A stretch of 64,000 nt of DNA from UBA8231 sp036011085 (GCA_036011085.1 DASCMS010000139.1:1-64000), one strand, 5' to 3'; positions 23,170-32,766 are shown, counted from the first letter of the stretch. Made by a program: numbers and translations. The notes: a model not told the origin generated them from the letters alone.

Positions 23170-24906
23170 ATGGAGAGTGACGTGTCCCAGGACAGACCTG
23201 CCCTGCGCAGCAGAGACTGGTTCGATGGCGATCCCAAGACCTCCTTCATCCATCGCAGCTGGATGAAGATCGAAGGCATCCCCGACCACGAGTTCAACGG
23301 CAAGCCCGTCATCGGCATCTGTAATACCTGGTCTGAACTGACGCCGTGCAACGCCCACTTCCGTGAACTGGCCGACATGGTCAAACGTGGCGTATACGAG
23401 GCCGGCGGCCTGCCCCTCGAGTTCCCCGTCATGTCCCTGGGCGAGCCGCTGATGCGGCCCACGACGATGCTCTTCCGCAACCTGGTGTCCATGGACGTGG
23501 AGGAGTCGATACGTGCCAATCCCATGGACGGTGTCGTGCTGCTGGCGGGCTGTGACAAAACCACCCCCTCGACGCTGATGGGCGCCATCAGCGTCGATCT
23601 GCCCACCATCGTCGTCTCTGGCGGAGCCATGCTGAACGGCAAGTACCGCGGCCAGGACATCGGCTCCGGCACCGATGTCTGGCGGTTTTCCGAGGACCTG
23701 CGCGCCGGCAAGATGACCTGCGAAGAGTTCGCCGAAGCCGAAGCTTGCATGTCCCGCTCCGCAGGGCACTGCATGACGATGGGTACGGCGTCGACCATGG
23801 CCTGTATGGTGGAAGCTCTCGGCATGACCCTGCCGGGCGGAGCCGCCATCCCCGCTGCGGACTCGCGCCGCAAAGCGCTGGCTCAGGTGGCGGGCAACCG
23901 CATCGTCGAGATGGTCCGCGAGGACCTGTGCCCGTCACAGATTCTAACGAAGGAGGCCTTCGAGAACGCCATTATGGTCAACGCCGCCGTCGGGGGCTCG
24001 ACGAACCTGGTCGTCCACCTGCTGGCCCAGGCGGGTCGTGCCGGCATCGATATCACGCTCGACGACTTCGACCGTCTCGGCAGCAAGCTCCCCCTCCTGG
24101 TCAACTTGATGCCTTCGGGCAAGTACCTGATGGAGGACTTCTACTATGCCGGCGGCCTGCCCGTCGTCATTCAGGAACTGAAGGCGCTGCTGCACATGGA
24201 TGCCCTCACCGTCAACGGCCGCACCCACGTCGACAACACCGAAGGGGCTCCCTGTTACAACCGCGACGTCATCGCCCCCTTCGACGAGCCCATCCAGAAG
24301 GAGGTGGGCATCGCCGTGCTGCGCGGCAACCTGGCCGAGGATGGCGCGATCATCAAACCATCAGCAGCGACACCGGAGTTGTTGCAGCACAAGGGACGCG
24401 CCGTCGTCTTCGAGGACATCGAGGACCTGCACGCCCGCATCGATGACCCGGATCTCGACGTCGACGAGAGCTGCGTGCTCGTGTTGAAGGGCGCGGGACC
24501 CAGGGGATACCCGGGCATGGCCGAGGTCGGCAACATGCCCATGCCGCAGAAGCTGGTGGAGGCCGGCGTGCGCGACATGGTGCGCATCTCGGACGGCCGC
24601 ATGTCGGGCACCGCCTATGGCACGGTAGTCCTGCACACGTCACCCGAATCGGCCATCGGCGGCACGCTGGCGCTGGTAGAGAACGGAGACCTCATCGAGC
24701 TGGATGTCGCAGGGAGACGGCTGCACCTGGACGTGTCCGATGAGGAACTGGCGAAACGACGCGCCGCCTGGACTTCGCCGCCGCCGCACGACACCAGAGG
24801 GTATGTGAAGATGTACGTCGACCACGTGCAGCAGGCCCATCTGGGTGTGGATCTCGACTTCCTGCAGGGCCAGTCAGGGGCGACCGTGACCAGAGAGGCA
24901 CACTGA
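23170..24906 (+). CDS. IlvD/Edd-family sugar-acid dehydratase (L-arabonate dehydratase type)
   Basis: The 578-residue protein carries the 2Fe-2S cysteines C60 (WSELTPCNAHFRE), C128 (LLAGCDKTTPS) and C201 (SAGHCMTMGTAST), with K130 after the second one. These fall one residue off the positions I recall for Rhizobium L-arabinonate dehydratase. RISDGRMSGTAYGTVVLHTS holds the catalytic serine region. It would convert an aldonate such as arabonate to the 2-keto-3-deoxy acid. Nearby GH51 arabinofuranosidase (27.9 kb) supports an arabinose link. Dihydroxyacid dehydratase (IlvD) is less likely because no branched-chain genes are present. GTG 23182 is an alternative start. Confidence 0.85.
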   Translation: MESDVSQDRPALRSRDWFDGDPKTSFIHRSWMKIEGIPDHEFNGKPVIGICNTWSELTPCNAHFRELADMVKRGVYEAGGLPLEFPVMSLGEPLMRPTTMLFRNLVSMDVEESIRANPMDGVVLLAGCDKTTPSTLMGAISVDLPTIVVSGGAMLNGKYRGQDIGSGTDVWRFSEDLRAGKMTCEEFAEAEACMSRSAGHCMTMGTASTMACMVEALGMTLPGGAAIPAADSRRKALAQVAGNRIVEMVREDLCPSQILTKEAFENAIMVNAAVGGSTNLVVHLLAQAGRAGIDITLDDFDRLGSKLPLLVNLMPSGKYLMEDFYYAGGLPVVIQELKALLHMDALTVNGRTHVDNTEGAPCYNRDVIAPFDEPIQKEVGIAVLRGNLAEDGAIIKPSAATPELLQHKGRAVVFEDIEDLHARIDDPDLDVDESCVLVLKGAGPRGYPGMAEVGNMPMPQKLVEAGVRDMVRISDGRMSGTAYGTVVLHTSPESAIGGTLALVENGDLIELDVAGRRLHLDVSDEELAKRRAAWTSPPPHDTRGYVKMYVDHVQQAHLGVDLDFLQGQSGATVTREAH

Positions 24907-24945
24907 GCGGGTGTGGGTTGCGCTTGTCTGATGCCGTCGATATGA

Positions 24946-24959
24946 CTAAGCTTAGCTAA
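24946..24959. promoter_or_regulatory. Overlapping palindromes upstream of the Phd/VapC pair
   Basis: CTAAGCTTAG (24946-24955) is a perfect palindrome and TTAGCTAA (24952-24959) overlaps it, 27 bases before the antitoxin ATG. An AT-rich dyad here fits an operator bound by the Phd-like antitoxin. There is no experimental or homologous support beyond position. Confidence 0.45.
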
Positions 24960-24985
24960 GTCGACTCGACGTCTGGAGGACCGAC

Positions 24986-25237
24986 ATGGAAGTGATCAAT
25001 GTTCATGAAGCCAAGACCCATCTCTCCCGTCTGCTGCAGCGGGTGGAAGCAGGGGAAGAGGTCATTATCGGCCGGGCCGGGAAGCCGGCAGCGAAGCTGG
25101 TTCCCTTTGTGCAGAAGAGGGGGCCTCGGGTCGGAGGCCAGTGGAAAGGCAAGATCTGGATCGCCGACGACTTCGACGACCTCCCCCCGGAGCTGGAAGC
25201 GGCATTCTACGGCGAGGATGAGGATGAGGTGAAGTAG
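24986..25237 (+). CDS. Phd/YefM-family antitoxin
   Basis: The protein (83 aa) starts MEVINVHEAKTHLSRLLQRV with EAGEEVIIGRAGKPAAKLVP, the complete Phd/YefM DNA-binding fold. The C-terminus is acidic (ADDFDDLPPELEAAFYGEDE), as expected for the toxin-binding part. A GGAGG site sits 6 bases before the ATG. The PIN toxin begins 1 base after the stop. Confidence 0.93.
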   Translation: MEVINVHEAKTHLSRLLQRVEAGEEVIIGRAGKPAAKLVPFVQKRGPRVGGQWKGKIWIADDFDDLPPELEAAFYGEDEDEVK

Positions 25238-25238
25238 A

Positions 25239-25619
25239 GTGACAGACCTTCTGCTCGATACTCACGTCCTGCTCTGGTGGCTGGAGGAACCCGGCCTGCT
25301 GACCGCCGAGGCACGCGAGGCCATCTTCGATCAGGACAGCGACGTCTACGTGAGTGTCGCGTCGGCCTGGGAGATGGGGATCAAGTCGGCACTGGGCAAA
25401 CTGAGCGTCCCTGATAACCTGCCTGAAGTCCTTGGCGCCAATGAGTTCGAAGTCCTGGATGTGAGGTTGCCACACGCCATGGCGGTGCGAGACCTCCCTG
25501 TCGTTCACGGTGATCCCTTCGATCGACTGCTGATCGCCCAGGCCCGCATCGAAGGCCTGACCATCGTGACGCGCGACCCGCGGATCGGCGAATACGACGT
25601 TGCCGTCCTCACGGCCTGA
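25239..25619 (+). CDS. vapC: VapC-like PIN-domain ribonuclease toxin
   Basis: The GTG start at 25239 is 1 base beyond the antitoxin stop. The 126-residue PIN domain has LLLDTHVLLWWLEEP (first metal Asp), SAWEMGIKSALGKL (Glu), DPFDRLLIAQARIEGL (Asp) and IVTRDPRIGEYDV (last Asp). All four acidic ligands are present, so the toxin should be active. This is a complete module, unlike the broken vapBC at 3 kb. Confidence 0.93.
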   Translation: MTDLLLDTHVLLWWLEEPGLLTAEAREAIFDQDSDVYVSVASAWEMGIKSALGKLSVPDNLPEVLGANEFEVLDVRLPHAMAVRDLPVVHGDPFDRLLIAQARIEGLTIVTRDPRIGEYDVAVLTA

Positions 25620-25627
25620 TCGTTCCC

Positions 25628-27907
25628 GTGCCCCACGCGTCTCCCTTCAACATCACCTCGTCCCTGCCGACGGATGTCGGCCACATTCCTATCTCGGCCG
25701 GTATCGACTTCGGGCCTCTCCTGCTCGCCGCCGGCGAGGGTTCTGGGGCCCGCCTGGACCCGACCTCCGTCGAAGTCGTCGACCTGACCGACGGCGCCAC
25801 GATCCCCCATCACCTGGCCGAGGACTTCGCCCACGGCGACCGGGGGTGTGTCGAGTTCGTCATCCGCAATCCAACGCATGTTCATTACGAACTGCGTTTC
25901 GCCGCCGTACGCCCGGGCGGGGCCCGCCCGCACGTGGCACCGACGGCGAGGGTTCCCATGGTCGGCCTCGGCGACCTGCTCCGCTACAATGCGGCAGAGC
26001 TCCGTCCCATCACCATGTTCTGCTTCCGTCTCGTCGATCTCGACGGCGACGGAAGATCCGATCTGGCCGGCACCTGGAACTACTACCATCGACCCGGCGA
26101 GCCACGCTCCGGCGTCGTCTGCTACCCCGGCCTCAGATCCGGCGCGCCCGCCATGCTGTTTGGCGACCAGGTGCGCCTGCGCTACCGTGAGCCCGGCTCG
26201 GACACGTTGTACGACTTCCCGGGAACCTATGTCGACGCCGACTTCGGTGATCTCATCGGCGACGGTCGACCCGATCTCGCCTTTGCCGAATGGAACACGG
26301 GGCGCGTCGAGTTCTTCCGCAACTCGGGACAGGTCGACGGGGGCGGCTGGCCGATCTGGGAGCGAGGCCACGAGATCCAGGTTGAGGAGGAGCGCGTCGA
26401 GTCCATGTCTCTCGTCGACCTCGACGGCGACGGTGTGCTCGATCTGCTATTCAACGGCCGCTGGATCCGCAATACGAACCCCGACGGCTGGCCCTTCGAA
26501 GCTGCGGACCCCGTAGATCTCGGCGCGGGCGAACGTGTCGCCTGCCTCGACGTCACCGGAGACGGCAGACTGGACGCAGTGTGTCTGGTGGAACGCGAAT
26601 CATCGATCACTGAACACCCCGACAGTTCTGAGGCCTGGCCAGGCAACGATGTCTTCTGGCATACGCGCTTACCTGGAGACACGCCCGGCTTCGGTCCTGC
26701 CCTTCCCGTGACCGGATTGCCGCCCTCCGCGCACCGGTTCGCCACCGCACGCCATGGCGACCGCACCGGCCTGCTCGTGCAGCACGGCATCTGGCAGGAG
26801 ATCACCTTCTTCGAGATTCACACTGACGAGGACGGTGCGGCCATCGCCACCACGGCTGGCCTGCGCGTCGAAGCCGCGAACCCGCCCATGACGTTTTCCG
26901 ACCAGAGCTGGCCCTGCCCCTGTGACTGGAACGGGGACGGCGTCACCGACCTGCTCATCGGCGGCGGGTACGGCTGGCCACGGACCGTGCGCAACACCGG
27001 CACGAATGATGAGCCGTCCTTCGCTGCCCCGCAGTTGATCCTGTCTGACGGCAAACCCATCCGCCCGCTGCGCGACGAGATCCTGCCTCCTGCACGACAC
27101 TGGCACAACATGGGCTACCCGTACCCCAGCTTCGTCGACTGGGACGGTGACGGTCGGCCCGATCTCATGCTGCCGAACGAGACGAACCGCATCTTCTGGT
27201 ATCGCAACACGGGCACCCGGGAGCAACCCGTCTTCGGCGCGCGGCAGCAGCTGATCGTCGACGGCTATCCGGATGACGATGAGAAGCGTGCCACCGTGGG
27301 CCAGCGCGCCCTCGACAAGGATCTGCCGAACCATCCGTACCCCTTCGACGACACCTCACCCTTCTTCTGGCGCTGCGGCGCCTGCTTCGCCGACTTCACC
27401 GGCGACGGCTTCGTCGATATGATCACCCATGACGAGCAGCGGAAGCTTACGCTCTTCGCCCAGTACATCGACGATGCCGGCATCCGTCAGCTGCGTAAGG
27501 ACCGGCGTCTGCGTCTCGTCGACGGACGCGAGATCGACGATGGCATCGTCGGCCGCGACAGACACTGGACCGAATCGTTCCGCGCCGTCGACTGGAACGG
27601 CGACGGCCGCCTGGACCTGATCTACAACACGGCCGGCAGCGGTCACATCTACCTGCTCGCCAATGTCGGTTCGGTCACCGAGCCGGTCTTCGATCTGCCT
27701 CGCCAGTTCCTCCTCTATGGTAAACCCTTCACGCCTTTCACCATCCACGGTCCCAACGCCTGGCCCTGCGATCTCAACGGCGACGGCAGGCCGGATCTGA
27801 TCGGTTGTGTCGAATGGTCGGTCTACCCCTTCTTCGCCCACGCCGCCCTCGAGATGGATCGCCATCCGGACTGGGAGCTGGGGCCTGTCACCGGAGTCCA
27901 CACATGA
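25628..27907 (+). CDS. Large FG-GAP/VCBS repeat protein without signal peptide
   Basis: The 759-residue protein starts at GTG 25628, 8 bases after vapC. Calcium loops occur throughout: DLDGDGRSDLAGTWN, GDGRPDLAFAEW, DLDGDGVLDLLFNG, DWNGDGVTDLLIGGG, DWDGDGRPDLMLPN, DWNGDGRLDLIYN and DLNGDGRPDLIG. Together they are consistent with a seven-bladed propeller. NTGTxxEPxF stretches between blades are typical of VCBS proteins. There is no N-terminal hydrophobic segment (MPHASPFNITSSLPTDVGHI), so the location is unclear. The stop overlaps the GH51 start (ATGA), implying joint translation, and polysaccharide binding for the hydrolase is plausible. Confidence 0.8.
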   Translation: MPHASPFNITSSLPTDVGHIPISAGIDFGPLLLAAGEGSGARLDPTSVEVVDLTDGATIPHHLAEDFAHGDRGCVEFVIRNPTHVHYELRFAAVRPGGARPHVAPTARVPMVGLGDLLRYNAAELRPITMFCFRLVDLDGDGRSDLAGTWNYYHRPGEPRSGVVCYPGLRSGAPAMLFGDQVRLRYREPGSDTLYDFPGTYVDADFGDLIGDGRPDLAFAEWNTGRVEFFRNSGQVDGGGWPIWERGHEIQVEEERVESMSLVDLDGDGVLDLLFNGRWIRNTNPDGWPFEAADPVDLGAGERVACLDVTGDGRLDAVCLVERESSITEHPDSSEAWPGNDVFWHTRLPGDTPGFGPALPVTGLPPSAHRFATARHGDRTGLLVQHGIWQEITFFEIHTDEDGAAIATTAGLRVEAANPPMTFSDQSWPCPCDWNGDGVTDLLIGGGYGWPRTVRNTGTNDEPSFAAPQLILSDGKPIRPLRDEILPPARHWHNMGYPYPSFVDWDGDGRPDLMLPNETNRIFWYRNTGTREQPVFGARQQLIVDGYPDDDEKRATVGQRALDKDLPNHPYPFDDTSPFFWRCGACFADFTGDGFVDMITHDEQRKLTLFAQYIDDAGIRQLRKDRRLRLVDGREIDDGIVGRDRHWTESFRAVDWNGDGRLDLIYNTAGSGHIYLLANVGSVTEPVFDLPRQFLLYGKPFTPFTIHGPNAWPCDLNGDGRPDLIGCVEWSVYPFFAHAALEMDRHPDWELGPVTGVHT

Positions 27908-29376
27908 ACCGCATCATCGTCACCACCGACGCCGACGCCGGCCACATCTCGCGGCACATCTATGGCCACTTCGCCGAGCACCTGGGGCGCTGCATCTACG
28001 ACGGCTTCTGGGTCGGCGAGGATTCCCCCATCCCCAACGTGCGCGGCATCCGCAGCGACATCGTCAAAGCCCTGAAGGGCATCCATATTCCGAATCTGCG
28101 CTGGCCCGGTGGCTGCTTCGCCGACGACTACCACTGGATGGATGGCATTGGTCCGCGGGATCAGCGCGCCACGCTCGTGAACCATCACTGGGGACACGTT
28201 GTCGAGGACAATGCTTTCGGCACGCACGAGTTCATGGACCTGTGTCATCAGCTGGATACCGAGCCCTACATCTGCGGCAACGTCGGCAGCGGCTCTGTGC
28301 GGGAAATGCAGCAGTGGGTGGAATATCTCACCTCACCGGAGGGCCCCATGGCCAGCCTGCGCGCCGAGAACGGCCGCCAGGAACCGTGGAAGGTCCGGAT
28401 GTGGGGCGTGGGCAACGAGAACTGGGCCTGCGGCGGCTACATGCGTCCGGAGTACTATGCCGACCTGTTTCGCAACCACGTTACCTACCTGCGCAACCTG
28501 GGCGACAACCGGCTCTACAAGGTGGCCTGCGGCCCCTACGGTGAAGACCTCCACTGGACCGAAGTACTCATGCGCGAGACCCAACCCCGCAAGCTGATGC
28601 ACGCCATGGGCATGCACTTCTACTGCGGCTCGGGACGGGAGAAGCAGCTGGCTGTTGATGGCTCCGAAGACGACTGGTACTTCCTGCTGAACACGGCCAA
28701 CCGTATGGACGCTCTGCTGGAGGCACAGATCGCTGTCATGGACCGCTACGATCCCGACGACCGTGTCGGCATGCTCGTCGACGAGTGGGGCACGTGGCAT
28801 CTCGTGGAGCCGGATACCAACGAGGGGTTTCTCTATCAGCAGAACACGGTACGCGACGCCGTGGCCGCATCCTTGACCCTCGACATCTTCAACCGGCACT
28901 GCCGTCGGGTGCACGGGGCCAACATCGCCCAGACGGTGAACGTGTTGCAGGCCATGGTGTTGACCGAGGGCGAGAGGATGCTGCTCACCCCCACCTATCA
29001 CGTCTTCGAGATGTACTCCCCGCATCACGACGCCACCTGCCTGCCGTGTTACGTCGATGCCGGGTCGCTGGGCTCGGGTGACACCGAAGTGCCGGCCCTC
29101 AGCGCCAGCGCCAGCCGTGCCGGGGACGGCGGCGTGCACCTGACGATGACGAACCTGTCGGCCAGTGCAGCCGCTCCGGTGTCGGTTTCGTTGCACGGCC
29201 TCGAGTCGACTTCGCTGCAGGCGCGCGTGCTGACGGGAGACTCGATGGACAGCCACAATACTTTCGACGCCCCCGACACGGTTCGCCCCGTCCCCCTGGA
29301 CGGTCTGCGCCCCACGGCCAGCGGTTTCGAGGTGGAACTGCCGCCACACTCCGTCGTCGCCGTATCCTCTCGCTGA
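27904..29376 (+). CDS. Alpha-L-arabinofuranosidase, GH51
   Basis: The 490-residue protein shows the GH51 frame: HISRHIYGHFAEHLGRCIYD at the N-terminus, then IPNLRWPGGCFADDYHWMDG. The acid/base Glu is E172 (WGVGNENWACGGYM) and the nucleophile is E294 (GMLVDEWGTWH). A C-terminal beta domain begins near residue 385. It releases terminal arabinose from arabinan or arabinoxylan-type chains. There is no signal peptide, so it acts on imported oligosaccharides. It is translationally coupled to the FG-GAP gene. Confidence 0.93.
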   Translation: MNRIIVTTDADAGHISRHIYGHFAEHLGRCIYDGFWVGEDSPIPNVRGIRSDIVKALKGIHIPNLRWPGGCFADDYHWMDGIGPRDQRATLVNHHWGHVVEDNAFGTHEFMDLCHQLDTEPYICGNVGSGSVREMQQWVEYLTSPEGPMASLRAENGRQEPWKVRMWGVGNENWACGGYMRPEYYADLFRNHVTYLRNLGDNRLYKVACGPYGEDLHWTEVLMRETQPRKLMHAMGMHFYCGSGREKQLAVDGSEDDWYFLLNTANRMDALLEAQIAVMDRYDPDDRVGMLVDEWGTWHLVEPDTNEGFLYQQNTVRDAVAASLTLDIFNRHCRRVHGANIAQTVNVLQAMVLTEGERMLLTPTYHVFEMYSPHHDATCLPCYVDAGSLGSGDTEVPALSASASRAGDGGVHLTMTNLSASAAAPVSVSLHGLESTSLQARVLTGDSMDSHNTFDAPDTVRPVPLDGLRPTASGFEVELPPHSVVAVSSR

Positions 29377-29387
29377 TCTTTTGTTCG

Positions 29388-30173
29388 TCAGTCCTGGAAG
29401 TGCTGGCGAAACCGCCGGTGTACCGCCTTATCACCGTGCCGGTCCGGGCTGCCTTCGTCAAGATCCGCAATGTCGTATCCGGACCGGATCCCGGTGACTC
29501 GGACAGCGAGATCCTCGTCTGAAACGGTGTAATCGAGCCGCCACGTGCGGTAGGCGATCGTGAGGACGTCGGCCGTCGAACCTGGAGTGATCCGCTTGCG
29601 CTCGGCGTCGGTGGGATCTTGCATCAGTTGCACGCAGGCGAAGTTATCGCAGTCCAACCCCGCCTGTTGCAGAATCCAGGCCGAGCGCTCGGTGGCGCCG
29701 GCGTCGAAGGCGACCGCGTAGCGGCGTTGCTCCCTGTCCTCCAGCCAGCCGGTGGCGGCCTCGGGAAAGGCGTCAGCGTAGGGCACGTACGGCTTGATGT
29801 CGAGCACCGGTGTGGCATCGAGCAGATCGTGGCCGGCGACGGTCAGTTGCAAGCCCTCGATGCCGAGCAGTCGCACGCTGGTCATCCCGATGCGATTGGG
29901 ACGGTGGGGTGATCGTGTCGCAAACAGCCCCCGGCGCGGCTCCCCCGCGTGGGGTGGCTGCACGAGAGGATGCCAGGTCTCGTTCAGATGCAGCTCGAAG
30001 ATGACCCAGATGCGTTCGAAGCCGTCGAGTCCCGTTAATGCTTGCTCGTAGCCGCATCCGTCGTTCAGCTCGATCACGGCATGGTTGTCCGGCATCAGCG
30101 TTCCCTGACGGGGCGCTTCGTAGCGATAGCGTTGCGGGCAGCGGACGATGCCGATCGGTTCGAGCGTAGCCAT
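29388..30173 (-). CDS. trmO: tRNA (adenine(37)-N6)-methyltransferase TrmO (TsaA/YaeB family)
   Basis: The chosen ATG (30173) begins MATLEPIGIVRCPQRYRYEA. Family motifs are GFERIWVIFELHLN, GLFATRSPHRPNRIGMTSVR (SAM-binding RSP-RPN-IG) and VLDIKPYVPYADAF. The extended C-terminal domain (residues about 150-260) is normal for YaeB-like forms. It methylates N6-threonylcarbamoyladenosine at tRNA position 37. Length is 261 residues. Its start is close to the divergent gene at 30202. Confidence 0.92.
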   Translation of the reverse strand: MATLEPIGIVRCPQRYRYEAPRQGTLMPDNHAVIELNDGCGYEQALTGLDGFERIWVIFELHLNETWHPLVQPPHAGEPRRGLFATRSPHRPNRIGMTSVRLLGIEGLQLTVAGHDLLDATPVLDIKPYVPYADAFPEAATGWLEDREQRRYAVAFDAGATERSAWILQQAGLDCDNFACVQLMQDPTDAERKRITPGSTADVLTIAYRTWRLDYTVSDEDLAVRVTGIRSGYDIADLDEGSPDRHGDKAVHRRFRQHFQD

Positions 30174-30201
30174 GGCTGACACGTTAATGAGAGGAGCCGA
30201 C

Positions 30202-31635
30202 ATGAGCCACTCCCCTGTCGACATCGGCAGTGACCGACAGCTGTTCCTCGATGCCGAGATGCTCGCCGAGCTCGACGGTGTCGACCGTCGCCTGCACGAA
30301 CCGGTGCGCCGCGAGCGTGTCATCGTGCCGGAGCACCCATGGGAGGAGGGCGGCGTCTCCTACATGGTCGTGTCTCAGGAGCAGGACAGGTTCCGCGCCT
30401 GGTACCGCGCCGGTATTCGGGAAGCCGGTCACCGGCCTCCCGGAGCGCGGGTGGAGCCGCAGCCGGACTGGACCTGGGACGAGCACGATCGCCACAGCCA
30501 CACGCCGGGGCTCTACGCCTACGCCGAGAGCACGGATGGCATCCACTGGGACAAGCCGACACTGAATATCGTCGACTTCGAGGGTTCGACGGCGAACAAC
30601 CTGGTGTGGCACGCCACGGGCAACAACATGAGTCCGTTCCGCGATCCGAACCCGGACGTTCCGGAAGATGAACGCTACAAGGCGATCGTCCGCCACCAGG
30701 CCGTCTTCGGTCTGGTCTCCCCCGACGGCCTCTCCTGGCGACTGCTGCAACAGCGGCCGCTGCTCACCGACCGGCCCTTCGACTCGCACAACATCACTTT
30801 CTTCGACGAGCATCTCGGGGAGTACGTCATCTACAGCCGCGGCGTACTCGACGGCGCCCGGGAGGCCCCCGGTGAAGGCCCCTTCAAAGGTGGTCTGCGC
30901 TGGGTCCGCCGCTGGCGCTCCCCCGACTTCCGTACCTGGTCAGAAGGTGAGCTCATCGACTGCGGGGATTCCCCCGGCGAGCAGTTCTACACCAATGCCT
31001 GCATCTCCTACGACCGTGCCCCCGGCACGTACCTGATGTTTCCGTCACGCTTCGTACAGGAGCGCGAGCCCATCCCGGACTGGCCTCACGGCCCCGGCGT
31101 CAGCGACATCGTCTTTCTCTCGAGCCGCGACGGCCTGCACTTCGATCGCAGCTTCATGGAGGCCTTCGTGCGCCCGGGGCTGGACGAAAACAACTGGCAC
31201 GAGCGCGGCATTTACATGGAGCGCGGCCTGCTGCACACGTCACCGACGGAGATGTCACTCTACGGCATGGAAAACTGGCGTATGCCGAGCGTCGCCATCC
31301 GCCGCTATTGCCTGCGCACCGACGGCTTTGTCTCCCTGCACGCCGGCTACGGCGGCGGCGCCTTCACGACGAGGCCATTCGTCTTTTCCGGCACGAAGCT
31401 GGAGCTGAATTACTCGACATCAGCAGTTGGCTGCGCAAAGGCCGAGCTGCAGGATGCCTCGGGCGTGGCCGTGCCCGGGTTCACCTTCGCCGACTCTCAG
31501 GAGCTGTTCGGCGACGAGATCGCCGGCACCATCGGCTGGGGAGAGGGTGCTGATGCCAGCACCCTTGCGGGGCAGCCTGTCCGTCTGCGGTTCGAGCTGC
31601 GCGATGCCGATCTGTTCGCTTTTCGCTTCCGATAG
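30202..31635 (+). CDS. Glycosidase-like five-bladed propeller protein (GH32/43-like fold)
   Basis: The ATG at 30202 has a GAGGAG site 5 bases upstream. The 477-residue sequence includes RQLFLDAEMLAELDGVDRRL, EEGGVSYMVVSQEQDRFRAW, LYAYAESTDGIHWDKPTLNI, FRDPNPDVPEDERYKAIVRH and VSDIVFLSSRDGLHFDRSFM. Alternating 'SxDGxxW' blades are typical of GH32/43/130-like propellers found widely in sulfatase-rich genomes. A C-terminal beta sandwich follows (ELNYSTSAVGCAKAELQDAS). No catalytic triad is certain. No signal peptide is present. Sugar hydrolase or phosphorylase is inferred. Confidence 0.65.
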   Translation: MSHSPVDIGSDRQLFLDAEMLAELDGVDRRLHEPVRRERVIVPEHPWEEGGVSYMVVSQEQDRFRAWYRAGIREAGHRPPGARVEPQPDWTWDEHDRHSHTPGLYAYAESTDGIHWDKPTLNIVDFEGSTANNLVWHATGNNMSPFRDPNPDVPEDERYKAIVRHQAVFGLVSPDGLSWRLLQQRPLLTDRPFDSHNITFFDEHLGEYVIYSRGVLDGAREAPGEGPFKGGLRWVRRWRSPDFRTWSEGELIDCGDSPGEQFYTNACISYDRAPGTYLMFPSRFVQEREPIPDWPHGPGVSDIVFLSSRDGLHFDRSFMEAFVRPGLDENNWHERGIYMERGLLHTSPTEMSLYGMENWRMPSVAIRRYCLRTDGFVSLHAGYGGGAFTTRPFVFSGTKLELNYSTSAVGCAKAELQDASGVAVPGFTFADSQELFGDEIAGTIGWGEGADASTLAGQPVRLRFELRDADLFAFRFR

Positions 31636-31700
31636 CTGTCCCTGGCAGAGCGTCGCAGAAAGCGCTTGTCCCGGTAACACCGGTGCGGTAGCCATTCGGT

Positions 31701-32726
31701 ATGCGAATCCTGCTGCTGGCCGACACGCACATCGGCTTCGACCTGCCGTCCCGTCCGCGCGTCACACGTCGGCGTCGCGGCCACGACTTTCTCGCCAACT
31801 TCCGGCGCGCCCTCCAGCCCGCTCTTGCGGGCGAGGTCGATCTCGTCGTCCATGGCGGCGACCTGCTGCACCGCAGCAAGGTTCCACCGGGTGTCGTCGA
31901 GATGGCCATGCAGCCGCTGATGCAGGTGGCCGCCTCCGGCATCCCCGTCTATCTGGTCCCCGGTAACCACGAACGATCGCAGATCCCGATGCACCTGTGG
32001 GCCAGCCACCCGCTGATCCACATTTTCGATCGGCCCAGGACATTCCTGCAGGCTGTGGGCGATCGGACCGTCGCCCTCTCCGGGTTCCCCTTCGTGCGCG
32101 ACGTACGCGACCGTTTCACCTCTCTGATCGAGGCGACGGACCAACGGCGAGTTGAGGCGGATGTCTCCCTCCTGTGCATTCACCAGGCGGTGGAGGGTTC
32201 GCGGGTCGGCAATGGCGGCCAAGGAGACTTCACCTTCCGCTACGGGACTGACGTCGTTCGGGGTCACCACATTCCGCCAGGGTTTGACGCGGTCCTCTCA
32301 GGCCACATCCACCGTGCCCAGGTGCTTCGTCAGAACCTCCACGGTGTGCCACTGGCCGCCCCCGTCATCTACCCCGGCTCGGTGGAGCGCACGTCCTGGG
32401 CCGAGCGTGGCGAGGAAAAGGTCTGCGCCGTCGTGACGGTGGACGAGTCGGGAGCTTCGGCGCGTGGACCGTGTGCTGTCGAGTGGGTGCCTCTGCACGC
32501 CCGTCCCATGGTGGATCTCACCGTCCGATCTGCCCCGGCGCGCGAAGCCTTCGAAGCCGAACTGCTGGGGAGGCTGCACCAGCTGCAATCCGATGCCATC
32601 GTACGGGTGCACCTTCAGGGCCCCCCGCACAGGGGAGCACAGTTGGCGCTGGGTGCACAGAATCTGAGAAGACTGGCGCCGGCGACGATGAACATCTCGG
32701 CCGCCCGAGTCCCGGAGGCGGGCTAG
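31701..32726 (+). CDS. Metallophosphoesterase, SbcD/Mre11-like DNA exonuclease subunit
   Basis: The 341-residue protein has all calcineurin-like motifs: LLADTHIGFD, VVHGGDLLHRS, VPGNHERS, LCIHQAV and SGHIHRAQ. The layout resembles SbcD (metal site plus a helical/beta cap, SVERTSWAERGEEKVCAVV). No SbcC ATPase is adjacent, so it may act alone or with a distant partner. It is cytoplasmic. The start is ATG 31701. The substrate could also be a nucleotide, but SVERTSWAERGE-type residues favour the SbcD group. Confidence 0.82.
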   Translation: MRILLLADTHIGFDLPSRPRVTRRRRGHDFLANFRRALQPALAGEVDLVVHGGDLLHRSKVPPGVVEMAMQPLMQVAASGIPVYLVPGNHERSQIPMHLWASHPLIHIFDRPRTFLQAVGDRTVALSGFPFVRDVRDRFTSLIEATDQRRVEADVSLLCIHQAVEGSRVGNGGQGDFTFRYGTDVVRGHHIPPGFDAVLSGHIHRAQVLRQNLHGVPLAAPVIYPGSVERTSWAERGEEKVCAVVTVDESGASARGPCAVEWVPLHARPMVDLTVRSAPAREAFEAELLGRLHQLQSDAIVRVHLQGPPHRGAQLALGAQNLRRLAPATMNISAARVPEAG

Positions 32727-32766
32727 TGCCCTGTCAGAGTCAGGCGGTTGTCCCTACTATCTACGG

